Source: a virus. From it: a DNA stretch of 64,000 nucleotides. The position numbers and the translations under genes are program-made. How positions within the stretch are numbered: position 1 is the first letter of the stretch; each line of letters starts with the position of its first letter. Under the pieces are notes generated by a model that saw only the letters and a list, made by a program, of their open reading frames with translations, had not been told where the DNA came from and did no database searches. The stretch lies in the IMG/VR virus record IMGVR_UViG_3300013119_000533, positions 1 through 64,000 of that record. One strand, written 5' to 3'. Below are positions 43,382 through 51,535 of this stretch, piece by piece.

Positions 43382-43769
43382 TTATTTGCTCCTTTGACGG
43401 ACGCCAACCAGATTCCCATCTTTCTTCTCTACCTTCGACCCACTGTATATAACAATCAAAACAACATTCAAATTTTGCCATGTACAGGTCGTCTTTAATA
43501 GAAAAAGAATAAGAACTACAGACTGGACATTCTCGTTCGTTTTCTTTACTAAGTAGTTTTTTGCTTATCAAAAATCCTTTGTACTTTTCTTTAGAGTTTT
43601 TGGCCTGTCTGAAGGCGATCCTTTTATAAAACTCCTTCACTTCTTCAGAGTGTTTCTTTTCCTTTTCTGGAGTCCAATATTTCTTGGGGTTTTCGATTGT
43701 CTCTTCACCCCAGCGCTTTTCAATCGCCTTCTCCAGTTTCACTACAAAGTGTGGATCCTTTTCACTCAT
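43365..43769 (-). CDS. Small zinc-binding protein, CxxC...CxxC
   Basis: About 134 residues when started at the ATG at 43769 (TAATG overlap with upstream stop); the frame runs open to 43847 but lacks signs of an earlier start. Helical, charged N-terminal half (VVKLEKAIEKRWGEETIENP), then RECPVCSSYSF and FECCFDCYIQWVEGREERW, two Cys pairs forming a likely zinc site. Similar small zinc proteins are common, from memory, in marine myoviruses. Function unknown; its stop lies 17 bases inside the next gene. Confidence 0.7.
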   Translation of the reverse strand: MSEKDPHFVVKLEKAIEKRWGEETIENPKKYWTPEKEKKHSEEVKEFYKRIAFRQAKNSKEKYKGFLISKKLLSKENERECPVCSSYSFSIKDDLYMAKFECCFDCYIQWVEGREERWESGWRPSKEQINGNNT

Positions 43770-44212
43770 TACTTCACCATGACAGACCAAATACTCAATA
43801 CCGTTGTGGCACCAATAACAAAACCACCTGCGGTCCAGAGGTACCAATAGTTATTCGGTTTCTCTAGTGCTACCTCTTCTAATCTCTTGATTTCTTCGTT
43901 TTTTATTTTCATCATAGAAAGATGCTCGCTGTGTACAGAGGCAACTCTCGCCTGTAAAATATCAAGATTAAGTTTATACCTTGCGCCCAGTTCTTCTGAT
44001 AGTTTATCCAACTTCAGTTTGCATCGCTCACCCTCTAGTTCCTTGTCGGCGACGATCTTTGCCATAGCAGTATCAGTGAGACACCACCCATCATATGGCG
44101 CGGGTTCACCTTCATAAATCCTCAAAACACTAGGTCCAGCAATAGCGGTAGACCCAAAACTAATCAAGGTCAGATAGATTAAAAAGTTTCTCAATTTTCT
44201 CCCTAACTGCAT
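43769..44212 (-). CDS. Exported coiled-coil protein with C-terminal membrane anchor
   Basis: With the ATG at 44212 (GGAG six bases upstream) it has 147 residues: a signal peptide (RKLRNFLIYLTLISFG..AIA|GP), the segment EGEPAPYDGWCLTDTAMAKI, a periplasmic coiled coil (about 55-115) and a C-terminal membrane helix (YLWTAGGFVIGATTVLSIW). The G-x-P-A-P-Y/F-x-G-x-x-L-T motif is shared by lysis-associated phage proteins. One protein with signal and C-terminal anchor resembles a unimolecular spanin, but there is no lipobox. Part of a putative lysis cluster. Confidence 0.6.
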   Translation of the reverse strand: MQLGRKLRNFLIYLTLISFGSTAIAGPSVLRIYEGEPAPYDGWCLTDTAMAKIVADKELEGERCKLKLDKLSEELGARYKLNLDILQARVASVHSEHLSMMKIKNEEIKRLEEVALEKPNNYWYLWTAGGFVIGATTVLSIWSVMVK

Positions 44213-44546
44213 CCGGCTCTCCATTTGTCTCTTCAACAATTTTCTTAACTCTCTCTTTTTCTTTCTTTGATAGTGCTAAAGATTTCTGTGCGTACTTCTT
44301 CTCTAACTCTTCTATTGTAACATGATACTGTTTAACAAGTTTGTCTCTTTTTGATAATTCTTTCTTGTGGTTCTCTTTTAGAGAAACAATTTGTTTGTCA
44401 TAGGAATCCTTCTTAGCTTCAAGCACATCCATCGCTGCTTCGGCATTCTTTCTAGATATAGCCCAAACAATAATAGACCATATAACTAAAAAGGGAATCT
44501 TCCAGTTTTCCCTTAACCAGATCCATGCTAATTTTATGTGAAACAT
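44160..44546 (-). CDS. i-spanin-like membrane coiled-coil protein
   Basis: 128 residues: N-terminal membrane anchor (KIPFLVIWSIIVWAIS, about 17-32) followed by a long Lys/Glu-rich coiled coil (about 38-115). This is the architecture of Rz-type inner-membrane spanins, which bridge the periplasm at the last step of lysis. The ribosome site is weak. Its 3' end overlaps the next gene by 53 bases. It could equally be a structural membrane protein; assignment depends on the neighbouring holin-like gene. Confidence 0.5.
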   Translation of the reverse strand: MFHIKLAWIWLRENWKIPFLVIWSIIVWAISRKNAEAAMDVLEAKKDSYDKQIVSLKENHKKELSKRDKLVKQYHVTIEELEKKYAQKSLALSKKEKERVKKIVEETNGEPDAVREKIEKLFNLSDLD

Positions 44547-44551
44547 TTTGG

Positions 44552-44752
44552 TTATTTCTTCTTACCGTGCTTCCATTGTGTTGCTAAATCAACTAAAGCC
44601 TGAGAACCAATATAGGCAAGAGTTACTGCTACCCAATCACTCGAAGTCACCGTACCGTAAACACACAAACTGGTTGCCGTAATCCAGGCAAGGAACTTGC
44701 GAGATATGAATCGCTCTGTATATTTGTCAGCAAATGATTTTAGTGCTGCCAT
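44552..44752 (-). CDS. Holin-like small membrane protein
   Basis: 66 residues from the ATG at 44752, which has AAGGAGG eight bases upstream (the longer frame to 44803 would overlap the SbcDC gene). Two hydrophobic helices: about 20-36 (FLAWITATSLCVYGTV) and 41-56 (VAVTLAYIGSQALVDL), separated by a short polar turn, and a Lys-rich C terminus (WKHGKKK). Size, two helices and charged tail fit small phage holins. No endolysin gene is visible in the window, which weakens the lysis-cassette idea. Confidence 0.5.
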   Translation of the reverse strand: MAALKSFADKYTERFISRKFLAWITATSLCVYGTVTSSDWVAVTLAYIGSQALVDLATQWKHGKKK

Positions 44753-44765
44753 AATATTATCCTCC

Positions 44766-47700
44766 TTAGACGCTGACATGTGCAAATCCTCTTTTCTTGT
44801 CAATAACGATCTGCGTATCCACTGCGTCTTTAAGAGTATCTAGGTGCGAAATGAGTATAACGGTCTTAAAATATGACTTCACCATATCGATAATTCTTAC
44901 AAATCCCTCCATATTATCCTCATCTAAGGCGGTTCCTGGTTCGTCCAAAATGAAGATATCTGGCTTCGGAAGACTTGATACAGACAACAAAGATAACCTT
45001 ATGGCCATTGAAGCAATCGTCTTCTCGGCACCTGAACCCATCTCTAATGGTCTGGGTTCAAACTTGGGGTGTTTAATGAAAATATCCAACTTCTTTTCTT
45101 CGTTAAGAATAAACACTTCAAAGTCAACAATACCTGTTAAAATCTTTGCAATCTCATCATTGATGACTGGTAGTCTGTTCTTAATTACGTCGTAAGAAAT
45201 ACCATTTGTGTGGAAACATGTCATGAAAAGTTCGTACGCCGCAAACTCAGTTCGCAATGACTCCAACTCTTCCTTGTCTTCTTGCAAGTTCTTTATTTGC
45301 TGCTCTGCAGAACCCACCTCTCTGAAGAGATTGTTTGTCTCCTTTTGGCAAGACTTGCATTCTCTACTTGCCTTGCTGGCTTCTTTTTCTAGTCTTGTCT
45401 TTTCACTAATCAGTTCCTCCAGGTTCTCAATTGCTTCCCTGTTGTCTTCGTATTCTTTAAGTTTCAATTCCAGTTTTTCTAAAATCGTTTTTTGTTTAAA
45501 CAATTCACCCTTGTTCTTATCAACATTCAGCTGAGCGCTGGTAATATCTGACGACAGATTGTTTCTCTTCTCAATCAGTTGATCAAACTTCTCAACATAT
45601 TCCATCACCTTAAAAGGATCTAGGGATAAAGTATCCTCCCCCAACTTGTTGAGTTTAGCGCTAATGTCCCTCATTACGTTAGATTTAACCTTTACCAGTC
45701 CCGTAGCCTCGTGTGCATCTCTTATAAACTTGCACTCTGGAAAGGAATCTCCACAAGGAACTTCAGATAATAGATCCGTCTTTCTCATCAATCTAGATTT
45801 TTCGTTAGATCTTTTCTCAAGATCTTCCAACAAAACGTCGATTTGTTTCTGGTTTGCGTCTAACCGCTCTTTCTTTTCGTGATAAGTATCGATGTCAAAG
45901 TCCGAGATAAAGACTTCGATCTTTTGAAACTTGTCTTTGCCTTCCTCGATCTTAATAAGGAGTCCTTCTGTCTCTTTTTTAAGGCCCGAAATAGCATTAA
46001 TCCTGGTCTCTCTTTCCATTCTAATTTTGACGGGATCGATAATCTCTGTCGGTGCAGATTCAATCTTGTCCTGAATAATATTGACTTCCTTCTGGATGCT
46101 CTGGGTTTGTTCTTCCAGTTCTTTGCATCGTTTTTGATTTGTCGCAAGTCTCTCATTCTTTTCGACCAAGACTTGGTTTGCCTCTTCAATTTGTTGATCA
46201 AAATCATTTCCCTCCAATCTTCGCAACGCGCCTCTGGTGTCAGCAGATTCGTCTTTTGCCATTTTAAATTTTCTATCAAATACCTCTAAGTCTAAAAATT
46301 TAGCAAGTATTTCTTTTCTTTTTGTTGACCCCTCATTAATAAAAGTCAGAGAATCCAACTGAGATGCCATGGATGTCATCAAGAAATCTTCCAAGTTACC
46401 AAAATATTTTCTGATGTTCTTATCTGTATCTTGTCTAGATGTACCATTTAAACTTTCAACATTTCCAATTGCATCACTGGAATAGAAGTTCACATCTGTC
46501 TTAGCTTCTTCTGTCTCGATGCCTTTAAGTTTTTTAATGTACTTTTCAGACACACGTTCAATGCTCAACTCTTTATCGGCAATCTTAATTGTTGCCTTGG
46601 CAGATCCAACATCCATATTCTGATTGATCATGTTCAAATTTTTTCTGACAGATTTGGATGTAGAATTATATACAGCATACAACAAACTATCAATAATAGA
46701 AGACTTGCCTGAGAAGTTCTTTCCGAAAATGCCTACGATACCTTCAAGCTTTGCAAAGTCTATCTTATTGTTCGCACCATAATTGAAAAGACCATCCCAC
46801 TCCAGAGACTGCATACTCCAGTTGATGTTTCTATAAACCTCCTCTGTGTCTTCAATTGTCTTGTTTAATCTAGAATTAAGGGAGATGACCTTTTCCATAA
46901 CGTCATCTGTAACCTCATAATCCTCAAGATATTCTCTTATTAATTGATTTTGAACATTTATATTTCTCAAATCCTTTTGCTTGGATGCATCACTATCAAC
47001 ATCCAGTGCCTTACTTGCAGCACGATTTAAATAAGTTATACTCTCTGGTCTGTATTTAAACTTTGCGACGTCGACACTTCGTCGCATCACATCAAGCGAA
47101 ATATTCGAATCTGCTACCAAACGTAGTCTGGACCCTTCCGAAACATCAATTTCTGGTAGTGTACCGTCCTTGTTCAGTGCGACTGTAACAAATGGTTTTG
47201 GATTTTTGAACGTTATTAACTTACAAGTAAAGTCATCCTTGTTCTCAATATCCCACAACAAATACCCTTTGTCCAGTGTTTCTCCGAAGTTTTGTTGGAC
47301 TGTTGATCCAGCATATCGTATACGCCCCTGAGTGTCTAGGATTTGCGTCTTGTGGATATCGCCAAGAAAAGCAAAGTCAAACTTATTAAAGATGCTAATA
47401 TCATGATCACCTCCCAGGGTCCAATTCAAATCTGTCTTGGACCTGTCAATGGCACCGTGATAAAGTGCAATATTAACTATATCTTCATTTGTTGGATCAA
47501 TCCAATTTTCTTCATCGAACACCGATAAAACATTCAAGCAAAACCCGCCTTCTAAGCGATGTTCTTGAGCGTCTTTGAGTAACACTATACGTTCGTTGTT
47601 TAACGCCTTCACAATGGGCGATATCGCATCCTGACGACTACTATTTTTCAGGTTTCCGTCGTGGTTTCCCAAAATTATATAAGTTGGTGCGATTTTAGCA

Positions 47701-47900
47701 AGATTTTCAAAGAAATCTCTTGCCATGTCAACAAACTCTGGAGATATCTGCGTCTTGGTGTGTGCAATATCTCCACAATGAATAATATAGTCCACCTTCT
47801 CTTTTTTCAGAGAATCATATAATTGCTTAAATACTTCATTATATTCAAAGTGGAACTTAAGGTTGCGGATATGTGTATCCGCAATGTGAGCAAACTTCAT
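44766..47900 (-). CDS. SbcD-SbcC (Mre11-Rad50, gp47-gp46) fusion nuclease
   Basis: 1044 residues in one chain. N-terminal Mre11/SbcD phosphoesterase: ADTH (7-10), GD (43-44), GNHD (78-81), GDIH (180-183) metal ligands. Then a Rad50/SbcC ATPase: Walker A GKNFSGKS (393-400), long coiled coils, a central Cys pair C716-x6-C723 at the expected hook, ABC signature MGSGAEK (954-960), Walker B DIFILDEP (981-988) and switch His1019. Together they form the end-resection nuclease used in phage recombination-dependent replication. T4 and bacteria use two separate genes. GGAGT precedes the ATG. Confidence 0.93.
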   Translation of the reverse strand: MKFAHIADTHIRNLKFHFEYNEVFKQLYDSLKKEKVDYIIHCGDIAHTKTQISPEFVDMARDFFENLAKIAPTYIILGNHDGNLKNSSRQDAISPIVKALNNERIVLLKDAQEHRLEGGFCLNVLSVFDEENWIDPTNEDIVNIALYHGAIDRSKTDLNWTLGGDHDISIFNKFDFAFLGDIHKTQILDTQGRIRYAGSTVQQNFGETLDKGYLLWDIENKDDFTCKLITFKNPKPFVTVALNKDGTLPEIDVSEGSRLRLVADSNISLDVMRRSVDVAKFKYRPESITYLNRAASKALDVDSDASKQKDLRNINVQNQLIREYLEDYEVTDDVMEKVISLNSRLNKTIEDTEEVYRNINWSMQSLEWDGLFNYGANNKIDFAKLEGIVGIFGKNFSGKSSIIDSLLYAVYNSTSKSVRKNLNMINQNMDVGSAKATIKIADKELSIERVSEKYIKKLKGIETEEAKTDVNFYSSDAIGNVESLNGTSRQDTDKNIRKYFGNLEDFLMTSMASQLDSLTFINEGSTKRKEILAKFLDLEVFDRKFKMAKDESADTRGALRRLEGNDFDQQIEEANQVLVEKNERLATNQKRCKELEEQTQSIQKEVNIIQDKIESAPTEIIDPVKIRMERETRINAISGLKKETEGLLIKIEEGKDKFQKIEVFISDFDIDTYHEKKERLDANQKQIDVLLEDLEKRSNEKSRLMRKTDLLSEVPCGDSFPECKFIRDAHEATGLVKVKSNVMRDISAKLNKLGEDTLSLDPFKVMEYVEKFDQLIEKRNNLSSDITSAQLNVDKNKGELFKQKTILEKLELKLKEYEDNREAIENLEELISEKTRLEKEASKASRECKSCQKETNNLFREVGSAEQQIKNLQEDKEELESLRTEFAAYELFMTCFHTNGISYDVIKNRLPVINDEIAKILTGIVDFEVFILNEEKKLDIFIKHPKFEPRPLEMGSGAEKTIASMAIRLSLLSVSSLPKPDIFILDEPGTALDEDNMEGFVRIIDMVKSYFKTVILISHLDTLKDAVDTQIVIDKKRGFAHVSV

Positions 47901-47911
47901 CTAAACTCCGA

Positions 47912-48100
47912 TTAAATGTTTACGTTTTCGTTAATGTGGGTGAATAGTCTCTCTAAGAAGTTGATCTTCTGATTTTCGTTTAATTTTTCAAACTGTTTAA
48001 TTGTTTCTTCCGCCATGGAAAAACCTTCAGCACTAGTATCGAAGGATCTCTCGATCTCCTCGCTAATTAATGATTTTAACTTTTTCTTATCAATAAGCAT
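47912..48100 (-). CDS. Small helical hypothetical, 62 residues
   Basis: Acidic, helical (KKLKSLISEEIERSF, EETIKQFEKLNENQKINFLE). GGAGGT precedes its ATG, overlapping the end of the primase gene. No recognised family; between primase and the recombination nuclease, so a replication accessory role is possible. Confidence 0.65.
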   Translation of the reverse strand: MLIDKKKLKSLISEEIERSFDTSAEGFSMAEETIKQFEKLNENQKINFLERLFTHINENVNI

Positions 48101-48103
48101 AAT

Positions 48104-49060
48104 TTAACCTCCAAAGTCAAGCTTTTGTAGTAAGTAGTCTTCTCTCGTTATAAGAGATGCACGTTTCTTGTACTCACTTAACAGATGATCAGGGACTTCT
48201 CCCAGATCAGAATAATCATATAGTTCTATTTTACAGACTTTAACACCAAAGTCAAGTAAATTCTTAACAATTTTTAATTCTTTTTGTTTTGCATCTTGAT
48301 CTAGGCAAATATATACCGTTTTACATTTTTCAACTATCTTCATAAACAACTTAGTTCGCATGTTTAGAGTTGAACCAAGGATAGGTATACTGTTGTCATA
48401 CTTCAGAGAGTCGAAAAATCCCTCGACAAGGACAACTGGTCTAGACCAATCAACGTAAATGTCATTAAATATAATATCTTTTGTACAGGGAGGGTTCCTG
48501 TATTTCAAATAGGCATCGTCGAATGATCTTGCAATATAATAATTAAGTTCCCCCTCACAGTCGAAAGAGGGTACTATTACGCGGTTCTTATAAGGTCCGT
48601 GAAAACAAAACCCCATCTTATATAATAGGATATCAGAATAGGACACGCCCCGATCGAACAAATATTGTTTGGCACGCTTACCAATCTGCGAAAGATTTGC
48701 AGCTGACAATGAAGTAAAGTGCTCTGGAAGATCTAGACTCTTTTCCAGCACATATGTATCCTTTGTTTTAAATAAATCATCAAACCTGGTTATGTCTATC
48801 TGATTTACTAGGGAATTCCATCGAGATCTAAGTTCTCTATCTCTTATGAGAGATCCGAGATTATTTCCACGGAAATCACAAACCCAGCACTTAAATGCAT
48901 TCTTGTTTATATTGACAGAAAGTTTTCTCTTGTGGTGCTTACACTTCGGACAATGAAACAACATCTCATCATTCGACTCGTAATATGACCCAAGACTCTG
49001 CTTTATAATGCTTAACTTTTCGCTGTACAAAGTACGTAACCCGCTTTCGCTATTACCCAA
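48104..49060 (-). CDS. 61: DNA primase, DnaG/gp61-type
   Basis: 318 residues as drawn. Zinc site C37, C40, C58, C61 (HCPKCKHH...KCWVCDFRGN), then a TOPRIM catalytic core with E213 in VVLVEGFFDSL and the D254-x-D256 pair in VYICLDQDA. Synthesises RNA primers for lagging-strand synthesis. The drawn start is a TTG at 49060, inside the resolvase gene and with a poor ribosome site; a TTG at 49030 is another option, so the exact N terminus is unsure. No replicative helicase is in the window. Overlap with the upstream gene is up to 49 bases. Confidence 0.9.
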   Translation of the reverse strand: MGNSESGLRTLYSEKLSIIKQSLGSYYESNDEMLFHCPKCKHHKRKLSVNINKNAFKCWVCDFRGNNLGSLIRDRELRSRWNSLVNQIDITRFDDLFKTKDTYVLEKSLDLPEHFTSLSAANLSQIGKRAKQYLFDRGVSYSDILLYKMGFCFHGPYKNRVIVPSFDCEGELNYYIARSFDDAYLKYRNPPCTKDIIFNDIYVDWSRPVVLVEGFFDSLKYDNSIPILGSTLNMRTKLFMKIVEKCKTVYICLDQDAKQKELKIVKNLLDFGVKVCKIELYDYSDLGEVPDHLLSEYKKRASLITREDYLLQKLDFGG

Positions 49061-49542
49061 CTATCCGATTTATCCATAATACCTGGTTTCGGATTTCCAT
49101 GTCTTGTATATTCTACTATGAAAGTAGGTTCATTTGCAACAACAAAATCAAAACTTTTTTGTTTTGAGTTTTCGCCCCTAGAAATTTTAATGCCTACCTG
49201 CTTTCTTGCTGAAGTAGCTGCAATCATTTCTGGTTTTGTTTTGAATATCTTATAACAGTGCCAGGAGACGATGCCATTAATCCTGGACAATGTAGAGAGA
49301 GTCTGTGCTGAAGAGAAACCAGAGCGAAACGAGTGTAGTGACTGCTCTATAAACACATTGCCTATAGAGTATTCCATGGCAAGAGACCTAAGATTGTTGT
49401 GAATAAGGAGTGCTTTTTCATATATTGACGGAAACTTGTTTTTATTCCTCGTATCCCAAAACTCATTATATACACACACGCCATCATCATCAAGGACGGT
49501 CGCCCCCGTGATACTCGTTGAAACATCTAACCCTAAAATCAT
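49012..49542 (-). CDS. RuvC-like Holliday junction resolvase
   Basis: 176 residues, the usual length for RuvC. RNase H-fold acidic residues: D6 in ILGLDVSTS, E66 in NVFIEQS, and the D157/D160 pair in MDKSDSWVIA. GFSSAQTLSTLSRINGIVSW matches the helix region following the second strand in RuvC-like nucleases. Resolves branched DNA before packaging, taking the place of T4 endonuclease VII. Starts in a four-base overlap with the J-domain gene. Confidence 0.88.
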   Translation of the reverse strand: MILGLDVSTSITGATVLDDDGVCVYNEFWDTRNKNKFPSIYEKALLIHNNLRSLAMEYSIGNVFIEQSLHSFRSGFSSAQTLSTLSRINGIVSWHCYKIFKTKPEMIAATSARKQVGIKISRGENSKQKSFDFVVANEPTFIVEYTRHGNPKPGIMDKSDSWVIAKAGYVLCTAKS

Positions 49543-50210
49543 TTATTATCCAATAGGAAAGTTGCATACCCTTCTATGAGTTTACGCTTTTCTGTCTCTT
49601 CATCCATGTGGTACCATTCCCAAGCAACACTCTTTGTGATGAGTTTTACTTTTTTACTAATATTATCTATTTTACCATTAATCTCCTCAATGTCAAGAGG
49701 AATCTCTTCTGGTATCTCTATATCCAAGAGCACTGCATATTCGACCAACTTAAAGTAATCCTCACTATCAACTGCGCTTGTGATTTTTTGAAAGATCTCC
49801 TTCTTATCATCGTCATCCTTTATTTTATCTGGATGTGTCTTATTCGCTATCTTCCTATATAAAGACTTGTACTCCTTTGGTAATGGTTTTTTGGGTGATG
49901 GTGGTGGAGTCTCAATAACCTCTTCGTGAAAATCTGGTCTTACCTTTGTTCTGCCCTTTCGATACTGTGCCTGTTGCTTTGCACGCTTTCCAGTCTTGGT
50001 CATTGGTTTTTCATTTTCTCCTGCCAATCCTGCTATTTGTTTTAATCTATGTCGAACACCCTTATTATCGACAGCATCAATATAATCTTTAAAGTAATCC
50101 GAGAATTGAGACATTGCTTGGTTGTTTATTTTTTGGTGGATTTCCAACTTCTTAATTGCAAACTTAAGTTCATGGATCTTTAATTCAAAGATTTCAGTAC
50201 CCTTCCTCAT
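49539..50210 (-). CDS. J-domain (DnaJ-like) protein
   Basis: 223 residues. Residues about 112-150 carry a J-domain core: KEYKSLYRKIANKTHPDKIK with the HPD motif at 126-128 and the following KKEIFQKITSA helix. The N-terminal half is helical and basic; a Pro-rich linker (ETPPPSPKKPLP) leads to the J part; the C-terminal ~60 residues are acidic helix. J proteins stimulate DnaK (Hsp70), so this may recruit the host chaperone to replication or virion assembly. Starts in a one-base overlap with the upstream structural gene stop. Confidence 0.8.
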   Translation of the reverse strand: MRKGTEIFELKIHELKFAIKKLEIHQKINNQAMSQFSDYFKDYIDAVDNKGVRHRLKQIAGLAGENEKPMTKTGKRAKQQAQYRKGRTKVRPDFHEEVIETPPPSPKKPLPKEYKSLYRKIANKTHPDKIKDDDDKKEIFQKITSAVDSEDYFKLVEYAVLLDIEIPEEIPLDIEEINGKIDNISKKVKLITKSVAWEWYHMDEETEKRKLIEGYATFLLDNK

Positions 50211-51523
50211 TAGAAGTCCATTTTGAGTTTGAAGGTATAGTCTCTATTTTCAGTTTTTCTAACTGGGTTTGCTAGTTTTGCCACGGCGATCAACCTTCTC
50301 TGGTCGTCATATATGCCGATCTTGGAAACATATGTCTGTTTATTGTATGATCCCGTTGGATCTGGATAGGGACTGTGAGAAAGTTTTTCAAACAACAAGT
50401 CATCAAACTCCTGGTATCTGGATGAACTTGTTACTGGAACTTTAGTTTGACTTTTCTTATAAACAGTTGGATTTGTCGAGTTGTTCAACTCGCCCTTTGG
50501 CATGTGCGCCATCATGGTGACAGTAGGTACATAATTCACACCCTTGAATGACATTCTAAACATCGCATTCTCTAGGATGTCTCTTGCTGGTCCACTGTCC
50601 TCGTTAGCGCCTTCAGCGAAGTCGACCCAGCGAGGCTCCTGTCCGTCATCTCCGTGGAATGTCTCAGTTTGTTGTGATACATCCCAACTCCCCGTTAAGG
50701 CAATAAACCCCTCATTATAGAGGACAGTGCCCACCACCTTGTTGTTGTGCTTCGCGGCATTATAAGTTCCAGAAACCTGGATTAGTTCACCGTTCTTGTT
50801 TATGTCTCTTGCCTCTGCAGCGAGTGCACCCGTCATGAAAATCTGAAGTATTACGGACCCTTTCTTTATGCTTGATCCATAAAATATACTTGGTATCTCC
50901 ACTAGTGACATTTCCTGGTTTGCTTTGTTCCATCCATTATTGCCCATATCGTGAGACATTGATGACCTTGGATTTGTGGTATCGTCAAATGAATAGTGGT
51001 GACTGTGTTTTACATATTCATTAAAACTATTCTTCAAGGCAACTACAAACTTCTTGTTTCTCACCATTCTATTGTAAGTGCCATGGAATCTCTCATCAGT
51101 ACTAGATTCCTGTATAGCGGAGACCCCTCCCGCAATCCTAGTTCTCTTTATACTAGAGGAAAGAGGATATTGTGATTTTACCACATCACCATAAGCAAAC
51201 TGGGCAGCTGAATCAAAATCACTAGTACTGACTGTCTTGAAGGATATGCGGGCGCCGTCTTTGGTAATAAATGGATAGATCGATGTTCCTGCTGGGGGCG
51301 CATCTGTTCCGCCAGTATTGATAGCTCTGTCTACATTTAATTCAAAGAGCGATACGAACCCCTGTTGTACTGCTAGGAGGTTTCCAAACTGACCTCCGCG
51401 AGCACCTTCGTTTTTAAAACTGTTGTAATAAACCCTAGAACCATATATGACAAAATCAGACTCTGGAAAGGTTTTTACCTGATTGTAGATTAGATCGTAT
51501 TTACCAAACTTCCTAAACGGCAT
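50210..51523 (-). CDS. Virion structural protein, paralogue A
   Basis: 437 residues. C-terminal block YVSKIGIYDDQRRLIAVAKL then ANPVRKTENRDYTFKLKMDF matches the end of the adjacent 415-residue protein (SIGLYSPDNELMATAKLSEP..). N terminus begins MPFRKFGKYDLIYNQVKTFP. Strand-rich; this C-terminal pattern occurs, from memory, in large phage tail/baseplate proteins. Function not known. Confidence 0.68.
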   Translation of the reverse strand: MPFRKFGKYDLIYNQVKTFPESDFVIYGSRVYYNSFKNEGARGGQFGNLLAVQQGFVSLFELNVDRAINTGGTDAPPAGTSIYPFITKDGARISFKTVSTSDFDSAAQFAYGDVVKSQYPLSSSIKRTRIAGGVSAIQESSTDERFHGTYNRMVRNKKFVVALKNSFNEYVKHSHHYSFDDTTNPRSSMSHDMGNNGWNKANQEMSLVEIPSIFYGSSIKKGSVILQIFMTGALAAEARDINKNGELIQVSGTYNAAKHNNKVVGTVLYNEGFIALTGSWDVSQQTETFHGDDGQEPRWVDFAEGANEDSGPARDILENAMFRMSFKGVNYVPTVTMMAHMPKGELNNSTNPTVYKKSQTKVPVTSSSRYQEFDDLLFEKLSHSPYPDPTGSYNKQTYVSKIGIYDDQRRLIAVAKLANPVRKTENRDYTFKLKMDF

Positions 51524-51535
51524 AATACACCGCCC

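Noticed and set aside
45345-45360. CKSC (residues 848-851) as the zinc hook of the SbcC part
   Set aside because: It lies well after the midpoint of the coiled coil; the C716-x6-C723 pair is better centred between the ATPase halves. Not excluded.
45860-46279. 139-codon minus-strand frame inside the SbcDC coiled coil
   Set aside because: Shifted reading of Lys/Glu-rich codons; an overprinted gene would need independent support that is not visible.
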